NCBI RefSeq assembly: GCF_017573505.1
Contig: NZ_JAGEOJ010000003.1
Span: 1-64,000 of the forward strand
Direction: 5' to 3'
DNA from: Actinomadura barringtoniae
Lineage (GTDB): Bacteria; Actinomycetota; Actinomycetes; Streptosporangiales; Streptosporangiaceae
Length of the DNA stretch: 64,000 nucleotides
Shown here: piece after piece, positions 55,842 to 64,000 of the stretch
How the letters are laid out: each line of letters begins with the position of its first letter
Position numbering within the stretch: position 1 is the first letter of the stretch
Notes under the pieces: generated by a model
Database searches by the model: none
What the model saw: only the letters and a program-made list of their open reading frames with translations
What the model was told of the DNA's origin: nothing
Position numbers and translations under genes: made by a program

Positions 55842-56798
55842 ATGGCGCTGCAACGGTCTGAATCTCTGCCGCTGGAGGGCCGGCCCGAGCGATCCTCGGC
55901 GATCCGCCTCCAGGGCGTCGTGAAACGGTTCGGCGGCCTGACCGCCGTCGACGGCCTCGACCTGGAGGTGCCGGCCGGGATCTGCCTGGGCCTGCTGGGG
56001 CCGAACGGGGCGGGCAAGTCGACCACGATGAAGCTGCTCACGGCGCAGGCCATCGCCGACGAGGGCGAGATCGAGGTGCTGGGCTTCCCGATCCCCCGCG
56101 AGTCCAAGCGGGCGCGGGCCGCGATGGGCGTCGTACCGCAGCAGGACAACATGGACGAGGAGCTCACCGCCCGGGAGAACCTCGAGGTCTTCGCGCACCT
56201 GTACCGGGTGCCGCGCAAGGATCGGCGGGCCGCGGTCGACGCCGCGCTGGAGCTCGCGCACCTCACCGACCGGCAGTTCACCAAGGTCGACGACCTGTCC
56301 GGCGGGATGCGGCGGCGGCTGCTGATCGCCCGCGGGCTGGTGCACCGGCCCGCCCTCGTCCTGCTGGACGAGCCGACGGTCGGCCTGGACCCGCAGGTGC
56401 GGGCCGAGCTGTGGGGGCTGATCGACGGACTGCGCGCGGGCGGCACGACCGTGCTGATGTCCACGCACTACATCGAGGAGGCCGAGCGCCTCGCCGACCA
56501 CTGCGCCCTGATGTCGCACGGCAAGGTGATCGCGCGCGGCGGCCCCGCCGAGCTGGTCGCCGAGTACGCGGGCGAACGCGTGGTCGAGCATTACGGCCCG
56601 CCGGAACGCCTGGAGCTGGTCGAACGGCTGGCCAGGGACGCGGGCCTGCCCACCCGCCGCACCGGGCCTTCGGTGTCGGTGCTGAAGGCCGAGACGATCT
56701 CGCCTTCGCTGGCCGACGAGCTGGGCCCCGACGGGGTCCACCGGGCCGCCAACCTCGAGGACGTCTTCGTCATCCTGACCGGCGAGCGCGTCGAATGA
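55842..56798 (+). CDS. ABC transporter ATP-binding protein (DrrA/NodI type)
   Basis: A 318-residue ATPase of an ABC-2 exporter: Walker A GPNGAGKST (53-61), Q-loop VVPQQDN (about 98), signature LSGGM (152-156), Walker B LVLLDEP (172-178), H-loop STHYIEEAE, and a DrrA-type C-terminal region. It pairs with the permease at 56869. ATG 55842 with AGGGTGACGGC upstream. Confidence 0.95.
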   Translation: MALQRSESLPLEGRPERSSAIRLQGVVKRFGGLTAVDGLDLEVPAGICLGLLGPNGAGKSTTMKLLTAQAIADEGEIEVLGFPIPRESKRARAAMGVVPQQDNMDEELTARENLEVFAHLYRVPRKDRRAAVDAALELAHLTDRQFTKVDDLSGGMRRRLLIARGLVHRPALVLLDEPTVGLDPQVRAELWGLIDGLRAGGTTVLMSTHYIEEAERLADHCALMSHGKVIARGGPAELVAEYAGERVVEHYGPPERLELVERLARDAGLPTRRTGPSVSVLKAETISPSLADELGPDGVHRAANLEDVFVILTGERVE

Positions 56799-56872
56799 CG
56801 AGGGCGCGCCACATGATCAGAAAGACCGGGAAGACCGTGAGGACCGGGGAGAGCGAGGAGCGGGACGAATGA
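56795..56872 (+). CDS. 25-codon ORF bridging the ABC genes
   Basis: Begins at an ATG overlapping the ATPase stop (ATGA) and ends in a TGA overlapping the permease start (ATGA). It encodes a 25-residue basic/acidic peptide (starts MTRARHMIRK, ends EERDE) and contains GAGGAG near its end, which is the permease ribosome-binding site. It may be a coupling ORF or an accident of the spacer. Confidence 0.4.
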   Translation: MTRARHMIRKTGKTVRTGESEERDE

Positions 56873-57678
56873 CCGTCACCGACGTGCGGGCCGAGGTGCG
56901 GGCGCCGCGGCTGCGGCGGTTCGAGCTGGCGGCGCTCAAGGGCATCTGGCGCCACGAGTTCGCCCTCTACAAGCGCTACTGGAAGTCGTCGTCGTTCGCG
57001 TCGATGTTCGAGCCGACGTTCATGATGCTGGCGTTCGGCTACGGGATGGGCTCGCTGGTCGCGGCGATCGGCCACTACCGCTACCTGGACTTCGTCGGCA
57101 CCGGCATGGTCGGCACGGCCGCGCTGTTCACCTCGGTCTTCCCCGGGATGTTCAACGGCTACATCCGGCGGGTCTTCCAGCACACCTACGAGGCGGTGCT
57201 GGCGGCGCCGGTGGACGTGCACGAGCTGGTGACCGGCGAGACGCTGTGGATCGCGACCCGGTCGGCGATCTACTCGGGCTCGCCGATGGTGGTGGCGATG
57301 GCGTTCGGCCTGGATCCCTCGTGGGGGATGCTGCTGGTGCCGTTCATCGCGTTCTTCACCGCGCTCGGGTTCGCGCTGTTCGGGATGTGGGCGTCGGCGG
57401 TCGTGCCGTCGATCAACTCCTTCGACTACATCATCACCGGCGTCGTGACCCCGTTGTTCCTGGTCGCGGGCACGTTCTTCCCGATCGACGCGCTTCCGGA
57501 CTGGGTCCACACCGTGGCGTGGCTGAACCCGCTCTACCATTGCGTCGAGTTGGTGCGGCACGCCGTCTTCGGGCTGCGGCCGGTGGCCGACCTGGGCCAT
57601 CTCGCCGGTCTGCTGGCGTTCGCGGCGCTGATGTGGATCATTGCCGTACGGGCGATGCGGCGCCGCCTGATCGGCTGA
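56869..57678 (+). CDS. ABC-2 type permease (NodJ/DrrB type)
   Basis: A 269-residue permease with six predicted helices (from about 55 to 265) and the ABC-2 signature region TPLFLVAGTFFPIDALPDW, characteristic of NodJ/DrrB exporters. Basic cytoplasmic N-terminus RAPRLRRFEL. Forms the exporter with the preceding ATPase; the substrate is unknown (lipid, polysaccharide or drug). ATG 56869 with GAGGAGCGGGACGA upstream. Confidence 0.93.
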   Translation: MTVTDVRAEVRAPRLRRFELAALKGIWRHEFALYKRYWKSSSFASMFEPTFMMLAFGYGMGSLVAAIGHYRYLDFVGTGMVGTAALFTSVFPGMFNGYIRRVFQHTYEAVLAAPVDVHELVTGETLWIATRSAIYSGSPMVVAMAFGLDPSWGMLLVPFIAFFTALGFALFGMWASAVVPSINSFDYIITGVVTPLFLVAGTFFPIDALPDWVHTVAWLNPLYHCVELVRHAVFGLRPVADLGHLAGLLAFAALMWIIAVRAMRRRLIG

Positions 57679-57814
57679 GCTCCGCGGAGACGTCCGGCAA
57701 GGGACCGGTGAGACCGGGTCAGAGATCCAGGTCACGTTTGACCGGCGGGCCTCGGCGTCCCTACCCTGACGCGAAACTTCTTCATGTTCAGCAGCCCAGA
57801 GAGGTGGATGCCAC

Positions 57815-59047
57815 ATGGCCGAGGGCATCACCACGCGGGACCGCCAGTCGCGGTCCGGCACGTACGCCGCCTTCGCGATCCAGGGGCTGTGCTTCGCCTC
57901 GCTCGTGACCCAGGTGCCCAAGATCCAGGACACCCACCACCTCAGCGACGGCACGCTCTCCCTGGTGCTGCTGATGGTCCCGGTGATCGCCGGCGTCGGC
58001 AGCGTGCTCTCGGGCGGGCTGTTCGCCCGGGTCGGCAGCGGCCCGGTGCTGCGGATCGCCCAGCCGCTGGTCTGCGCGACGATCATCCTGGTCGGCCTGA
58101 CCGGCGACAACGACCCGGCCCTCTACGCCTCCGTGGCGCTGTTCGGCCTGTTCGTCGGCGCGGTCGACGCCTCCATGAACGCCCAGGCCGTCGCCGTCGA
58201 ACGCAGGTACGGCGTCAGCCTGATCACCGGCTTCTACGCCGTGTGGAGCGTCGCGGGCATCCTCGGCGGCCTCTGGGCGTCCCTGGCCAACAAGCTGGAC
58301 CTGTCGCTGCTCACCGGCTTCGCGATCGCCGCCAGCGCGGGCATCATCGTCTCGCTGGCGACCGGCCACCTGGTGTACCGCAAGGACGAGGAGAGCGCCG
58401 GGGCACCGAGCGCCGCCGACCTGAAGGCGGCCGGGCGCAGCGTTCCGTGGAAGCCGATCCTGATCGTGGGCGCGGCCATGGCGACCTTCTACCTCGCCGA
58501 CGCCGCGATCTCCAGCTACGGCACCAAGTACCTGGAGGACGAGCTGAGCAGCGCCGACTGGGTCGGCCCGCTGGGCTATGTCGCGTACCAGGTCGCGATG
58601 GTCTTCAGCCGTACCGTCGCCGACTTCGGCGTGCGCCGCTCGGGCCCGGTCCAGGTGGTGCGGATCGGCTCGGTCGTCGGCCTCGTCGGCATGATCGGCG
58701 TCGTGGCGGCGCCGAACGCGTGGGTCGCCATCCCGGCGTTCGCCGTCGCGGGCCTCGGCCTCAGCGTCGTCGCGCCGATCTCCTACACCGCGGCCGGCCG
58801 CGTCGACCCCACCGGCCTCGGCGTCGCGGTGGCGCGCGTGAACGTCTTCAACTACGTGGGCTTCGTGCTCGGCGCCGCGGTGATCGGCGCGATCGCCCCG
58901 GTCAGCGACTCCAACGGGCTGCGGCTGGCGTTCATCGTCCCGACGGTTCTGGTCGTGCTGATCTACGCGACCGCCAAGGGCTTCAACCCCAGGCCTGTCC
59001 CGGGCGCCCGTACCGACACCCCGGTCGCCGAACGGCCCACGGTCTAG
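57815..59047 (+). CDS. MFS transporter
   Basis: A 410-residue, 12-helix major facilitator of the fucose permease/YbjJ-like type: LVTQVPKIQDTHHLSDG N-terminal loop, FARVGSG motif A-like loop, and VDASMNAQAVAVERRYG, a hallmark of that subgroup. Substrate unknown. ATG 57815 with GAGAGGTGG eight bases upstream. No terminator is visible before the convergent small gene. Confidence 0.92.
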   Translation: MAEGITTRDRQSRSGTYAAFAIQGLCFASLVTQVPKIQDTHHLSDGTLSLVLLMVPVIAGVGSVLSGGLFARVGSGPVLRIAQPLVCATIILVGLTGDNDPALYASVALFGLFVGAVDASMNAQAVAVERRYGVSLITGFYAVWSVAGILGGLWASLANKLDLSLLTGFAIAASAGIIVSLATGHLVYRKDEESAGAPSAADLKAAGRSVPWKPILIVGAAMATFYLADAAISSYGTKYLEDELSSADWVGPLGYVAYQVAMVFSRTVADFGVRRSGPVQVVRIGSVVGLVGMIGVVAAPNAWVAIPAFAVAGLGLSVVAPISYTAAGRVDPTGLGVAVARVNVFNYVGFVLGAAVIGAIAPVSDSNGLRLAFIVPTVLVVLIYATAKGFNPRPVPGARTDTPVAERPTV

Positions 59048-59088
59048 TCGGGCCTCCCACCCACCCCATCCGGCGTCTGACCGCGCTG

Positions 59089-59319
59089 TCAGGCCTCTTC
59101 GAGGGCCTTGACGGCGCGTTCGCCCGCTGCCTGTGCCTCCTCGGGCGTCAGGTCCTTCACGGCTACCTCAAGCGCCACCTCGGCGGCATCGGCCGCCGCG
59201 CGCGCCGTGACCGCGTGTTCCTGGGCCCGGTCAAGGTCTCCCAGGCCCACGCAGTCGAAGGCCACCTGTGCGTCGTGAACCGCCATCTTGAGCTGGCGTG
59301 CTGCCTCTTCCAGACTCAT
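59089..59319 (-). CDS. Small acidic helical protein of unknown function
   Basis: A 76-residue all-helical Ala/Glu-rich protein (heptad-like AADAAEVALEVAVKDL), possibly coiled-coil. ATG 59319 has a very strong GGAGGAGGCG upstream, which supports it as a real gene. It lies 29 bases downstream of the MocR gene start-to-stop on the same strand region. No domain recognised. Confidence 0.7.
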   Translation of the reverse strand: MSLEEAARQLKMAVHDAQVAFDCVGLGDLDRAQEHAVTARAAADAAEVALEVAVKDLTPEEAQAAGERAVKALEEA

Positions 59320-59348
59320 ACGTCGCCTCCTCCACTTGAGGTGGCTTA

Positions 59349-60824
59349 CTACCCTTGCGCCTCGCCCGTAATCACGTCCGCGAGCAGTTCGGCTGCGCGC
59401 GAAAGACGGTTCTCACCGAGCCGTGCATAGCCTAGGACGAGGGCCGGAGATGCCTCCTTCGCACGGTCGTGTGACCACATGTGAGAAGCACCCGCGACCG
59501 AGAGCCCTACCCGTGCGGCGGCCGTGACGACGGCCTCCTCGTTGGCCTCGGGCGGCAGCTCCACATACAGGTGGATGCCCGCGGACACCCCACGGACCGT
59601 GACCCCTGGAATGTGGTCCTGCAGGGCCTCGACCAAGGCGTCCCGGCGGGAACGGTAGGTGCGCCGCATCATGCGCAGGTGCCGGTCGTAGGCCCCTGTG
59701 GAGATGAAGTGCGCCAGCGCGTGCTGCTCCAGCACGGGCGCGCCCAGGTCGCTCTGGGCCCGGACCGTACGGAGCCGGTCGGCCAGCTTGGCCGGCGCCA
59801 GCGCCCACCCGAGGCGCAGCGCCGGGGCCAGGGCCTTGCTCACCGAGCCGAGCAGCACGACGCGGTCGGGGTCGATGCCCTGCAGGCACCCCACAGGCTC
59901 GCGGTCGTAGCGGAACTCGGCGTCGTAGTCGTCCTCGATGATCAGGCCGTCCACGTCCCGCGCCCACGCGATCAGCTCGGCGCGCCGGGACGGCGACAGC
60001 ACCACCCCGGTCGGGTACTGGTGGGCGGGCGTCACCAGGACCGCGCGTGCGTCCGTACGGGCGAGCGCGGCCACGTCGATGCCGTGCTCGTCCACCGGCA
60101 CCCGCGCGAGCCGCACGCCGGTCGCGTCCAGCATCGGGACCTGCCGGGCGCTCGTCGGGTCCTCCAGCGCCAGCACGCGCTGGCCGTCGGCGGCCAGCAG
60201 CCGCACCACCGAGGACAGGCCGTGCGCCACCCCGTTCATGATCATGATGCGTTCGGCGTCGGCGTGCGCCGCCCGGACCCGGCCCAGGTAGCCGGCCAGC
60301 TCGGCGCGCAGCGCCGGGGCGCCGCCGGGGTCGGGGTAGTCCAGCTCGTCGTTCGGCAGCTCGCGCAGGGACGCGCGCACCGACGTCATCCAGCGCTCGC
60401 GCGGGAACGCCGACAGGTCGGGGCCGCCCGGGAACAGGTCGTAGGCGAACGGGCCGTCCGGTGGCTCGGGGGACGGCTCCGCCGCGGTCTCGGGGGGCCA
60501 GACCGCGGGCCGCGCCGGTGGCGGGGCGTCGGGCCGCGCCAGTGGCGCCACCCGGGTCCCGTCGCCGCGGCGGGCGACCAGGAAGCCCTCGGCGATCAGT
60601 TGCTCGTAAGCGGTGACCACGACCCCCCGGGACACGTCCAGATCCCGGGCGAGATCGCGGCTCGACGGCAGTCGGGTCCCGGCGGTCAGCCGGCCCGTCC
60701 GGATGGCGGCGCGGAAGCCCGCGGCGATCTGCGCCGCGAGGCGCCCCGCGGCGCGGTCGAGGGGGAGGTGCAAGTCCGTCACATCTAAGACAGCGTCGCG
60801 AGGGCTACCTAATGTCACCTTCAA
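59349..60824 (-). CDS. MocR/PdxR-type GntR regulator with aminotransferase domain
   Basis: A 491-residue regulator: GntR winged helix (about 18-92, LPSSRDLARDLDVSRGVVVTAYEQL), a Pro-rich linker (about 96-125), and a fold-type I aminotransferase domain with Asp298/Asp299 (IIEDDYDAE) and PLP-binding Lys330 (SVSKAL). MocR proteins sense PLP or an amino-acid aldimine. Divergent from an EamA transporter, with direct repeats between them, so it likely regulates that transporter. ATG 60824 overlaps no other gene. Confidence 0.94.
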   Translation of the reverse strand: MKVTLGSPRDAVLDVTDLHLPLDRAAGRLAAQIAAGFRAAIRTGRLTAGTRLPSSRDLARDLDVSRGVVVTAYEQLIAEGFLVARRGDGTRVAPLARPDAPPPARPAVWPPETAAEPSPEPPDGPFAYDLFPGGPDLSAFPRERWMTSVRASLRELPNDELDYPDPGGAPALRAELAGYLGRVRAAHADAERIMIMNGVAHGLSSVVRLLAADGQRVLALEDPTSARQVPMLDATGVRLARVPVDEHGIDVAALARTDARAVLVTPAHQYPTGVVLSPSRRAELIAWARDVDGLIIEDDYDAEFRYDREPVGCLQGIDPDRVVLLGSVSKALAPALRLGWALAPAKLADRLRTVRAQSDLGAPVLEQHALAHFISTGAYDRHLRMMRRTYRSRRDALVEALQDHIPGVTVRGVSAGIHLYVELPPEANEEAVVTAAARVGLSVAGASHMWSHDRAKEASPALVLGYARLGENRLSRAAELLADVITGEAQG

Positions 60825-60829
60825 CTAGA

Positions 60830-60873
60830 TTGGACCTTGGTCGCCGCCGGCCATTGGCCCTGTCACCTGGACC
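60830..60873. promoter_or_regulatory. Probable MocR binding sites in the divergent promoter
   Basis: TTGGACC at about 60830-60836 and CTGGACC at 60867-60873 form a direct repeat with 37-base spacing; TTGG/CCAA inverted half-sites also occur. Paired direct repeats between the genes match MocR operators. Confidence 0.55.
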
Positions 60874-60896
60874 AACGCGCTTTTAGCGTGATCGGC

Positions 60897-61928
60897 ATGA
60901 CCTCGACCTCACGGCCGCCCGCGCGCGGCACGATCTTCGCGGCAGTCGCCATGTCGTGCGTCGGATCGCTGACCGCGGTGTCGGCCACCATCGCCGACTA
61001 CCCGGTATTCGGCGGACAGGCCGTTCGCTACACGGTCGCCGCCGCCCTCCTGCTGGCCGCGGCGCGGCTCACCGAGCGCCGGACGGGACGCCGCGCGCCC
61101 CGCCTCACGCTCCGTGACCTCTTCCTCCTCATCGCGCTCGCCGGAACGGGCCTCGCCGCGTTCAACGTCTGCATCGTCGCCGCCACCCAGGACGGCACCA
61201 GCCCCGCCACCATCGGCACGGTGATCGCCACGGTCCCGATCGTGCTGGCGGTGGTCGGTCCCCTGCTGGACGGCCGCCGCCCGGCCCCCCTCGTGGTCGT
61301 GTCGGCATGCGTGGTGGCCTCCGGCGCCGCGCTGGCGAACGGCCTGGGCAGCGGCACCCCGCGCGGGCTGCTGCTGTCGCTCGGGGCGCTGGGCGGCGAG
61401 GTGTGCTTCTCGCTGCTGGCGGTCCCCCTCCTGCCCAAGCTCGGCGCGCTGCGGGTGTCGGCCTACTCGGCGGCGCTCGCGGTCCCCATGCTCGCGCTGG
61501 CCGGCCTGGTGACCGATGGAACGGCCATGCTGCGGATGCCCACGGCCGCGGAGACGCTGGGCTTCACCTACCTGTCGGTGATCGTCACGACCGTCGCGTT
61601 CTTCCTCTGGTACGACGCGATCGGGCGACTCGGCGCCGACCGGGCCGGGCTGTTCGCGGGGATGATCCCGGTCAGCGCGGTGGTCACGACGGTCCTACTC
61701 GGCCTCGGCCGCCCCGGCCCGGCCGACCTCGCCGGCGCCGCCCTGGTGGCCGCCGGTGTGGTCATCGGCCTCCGCCCGGCCCCAGCCGCGCCCGCAAGCG
61801 CGTTGGCTGAGCGGGAGACGAGCCGAAGGCGAAGTCTCCCGCTCAGATCGCGAAGCGATGCCGCGCTTGCCGCTTTTGCGGTTCGGGTCCGAGCCGCCAG
61901 GCGAGGTCCCGAGGCCGCGAAAGAATAA
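60897..61928 (+). CDS. EamA/DMT family transporter
   Basis: A 343-residue protein of ten predicted helices in two EamA repeats (about 15-150 and 155-290), with the characteristic GTVIATVPIVLAVVGPLL and VIVTTVAFFLWYDAIGRLG segments. The family exports amino acids or metabolites. ATG 60897. The conserved part ends near LVAAGVVIGLRP; the last roughly 50 residues are an Arg/Ala-rich tail encoded by a repeat-like hairpin sequence and are probably an accidental extension. Divergent from MocR. Confidence 0.9.
   Translation: MTSTSRPPARGTIFAAVAMSCVGSLTAVSATIADYPVFGGQAVRYTVAAALLLAAARLTERRTGRRAPRLTLRDLFLLIALAGTGLAAFNVCIVAATQDGTSPATIGTVIATVPIVLAVVGPLLDGRRPAPLVVVSACVVASGAALANGLGSGTPRGLLLSLGALGGEVCFSLLAVPLLPKLGALRVSAYSAALAVPMLALAGLVTDGTAMLRMPTAAETLGFTYLSVIVTTVAFFLWYDAIGRLGADRAGLFAGMIPVSAVVTTVLLGLGRPGPADLAGAALVAAGVVIGLRPAPAAPASALAERETSRRRSLPLRSRSDAALAAFAVRVRAARRGPEAAKE
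61807..61846. repeat. REP-like hairpin inside the 3' end of the EamA gene
   Basis: 13-bp perfect stem CTGAGCGGGAGAC (61807-61819) / complement (61834-61846), followed by GCGAAGCGATGCCGCGCTTGC-type words. It extends the transporter frame by about 45 codons. It looks like an interspersed repeat element. Confidence 0.7.
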
Positions 61929-62000
61929 ACACAGTCGTACTCTGTAAGGCGGCCTCCATCGCCGGTGGCCACGGCCCCATAGGACGCGCGAGGATCTTCG

Positions 62001-63641
<1,641 letters not shown>

Positions 63642-63766
63642 CTGAAGACCTGGTCCGATGGTGGTCGGCGCGGTCCCGATCGTCGTGGTTCGAACGGCGT
63701 ACAACGGTCGTCGCGCACCGAATTGGCCCATATGCAGAGAGTGATCGCCCTGGTTAGTGTGCGGCC

Positions 63767-64000
63767 ATGGACCTGGCCCCACCTCCCGCGGCGATACTCC
63801 TCACCGGCGCGACCGGATTTCTCGGCGCCCACGTCTGCGCCGAGCTGCTGATTCGCTACCCGTCGGCCCGGATCTTCTGCCTGATCCGGGCCGACGGCGC
63901 CGAACGGGCCGGAAAGCGGCTGGCGCGCAACTTCAAGCGCCTACGGCTAGGCGACGAGCGGTCCATGGGCCGTCTCGTTCCGGTTCCGGGTGACCTCAGC
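63767..64000 (+). CDS. Thioester reductase/NAD-binding domain 4 protein (5' part, runs off the right edge)
   Basis: 78 residues visible: MDLAPPPAAI then the nucleotide-binding TGATGFLGAH (about 14-23), CLIRADG (about 44-50), and the KRLARNFKRLRL helix, matching the extended SDR reductase domains that reduce acyl-CoA/ACP thioesters in lipid or polyketide pathways. The rest lies outside the window. ATG 63767; no strong ribosome-binding site. Confidence 0.8.
   Translation, partial: MDLAPPPAAILLTGATGFLGAHVCAELLIRYPSARIFCLIRADGAERAGKRLARNFKRLRLGDERSMGRLVPVPGDLS

Overview
The window reads as the chromosome of a high-GC actinomycete, most likely a Thermomonosporaceae/Streptosporangiales-type bacterium (Actinomadura-like). 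That placement is inference. It rests on very high GC, frequent GTG starts and one TTG start, many ATGA/GTGA stop-start overlaps, and gene families such as LCP, DUF5954, DUF6542, DUF6247, DUF4245 and TcpC/D/E-like transfer proteins. No rRNA, tRNA, CRISPR array, transposase, integrase or replication origin was recognised.

Layout. 1-9.6 kb holds envelope and scattered housekeeping genes: a truncated Ser/Thr kinase, an LCP glycopolymer ligase, an RNase Sa-type secreted ribonuclease, a MarR/amidohydrolase divergent pair, a Mut7-C RNase-fold protein and a Nudix hydrolase. 9.7-15.6 kb holds an NlpC/P60 hydrolase behind a c-di-AMP (ydaO-type) riboswitch, typA, a choice-of-anchor P-like exported protein ending exactly in LPVTG, and an L,D-transpeptidase lipoprotein. 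16.0-37.7 kb is one long minus-strand run. Its upstream part (37.7-25.4 kb) encodes a type IV secretion-like apparatus: TcpC-like, TcpD-like, a TcpE-MinD-like fusion, VirB4-like ATPase, VirB6-like membrane protein, a VirB8-like small protein, and a transglycosylase-NlpC/P60 enzyme. Its downstream part (24.2-16.0 kb) encodes a DUF4282 protein, a membrane Ser/Thr kinase, a coiled-coil protein, a ClpB-like AAA+ ATPase, an NrdG-like radical-SAM protein and a double zinc-ribbon/FHA protein. The last five overlap end to end. This kinase-AAA+-radical SAM-FHA operon is the best candidate for an undescribed system.

37.7-39.4 kb is a gene-free stretch of biased sequence and degenerate minisatellites. 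39.4-55.1 kb is a conserved actinobacterial core block (ychF, lipase, rmuC, DUF6542, ispH, lipid-droplet-associated protein, xseA, xseB, DUF4245, TetR, glpX). It is interrupted by a decayed DUF6247/RelE-type toxin-antitoxin pair, a MarR/MFS efflux unit and two tandem M23 peptidases that share an almost identical C-terminal domain. 55.2-64 kb holds DUF1707, an ABC exporter pair linked by a 25-codon ORF, an MFS transporter, a divergent MocR/EamA pair, class I fumarase, and the start of a thioester-reductase-like gene.

Many operons end in long perfect inverted repeats with little or no T-tract (8.9, 9.6, 13.3, 15.9, 45.9, 46.5 and 55.1 kb). Several intergenic gaps carry unrelated short tandem repeats (2.7, 5.1, 7.5, 13.4, 38.8-39.4, 43.8 and 50.9 kb), an unusual density of minisatellites.
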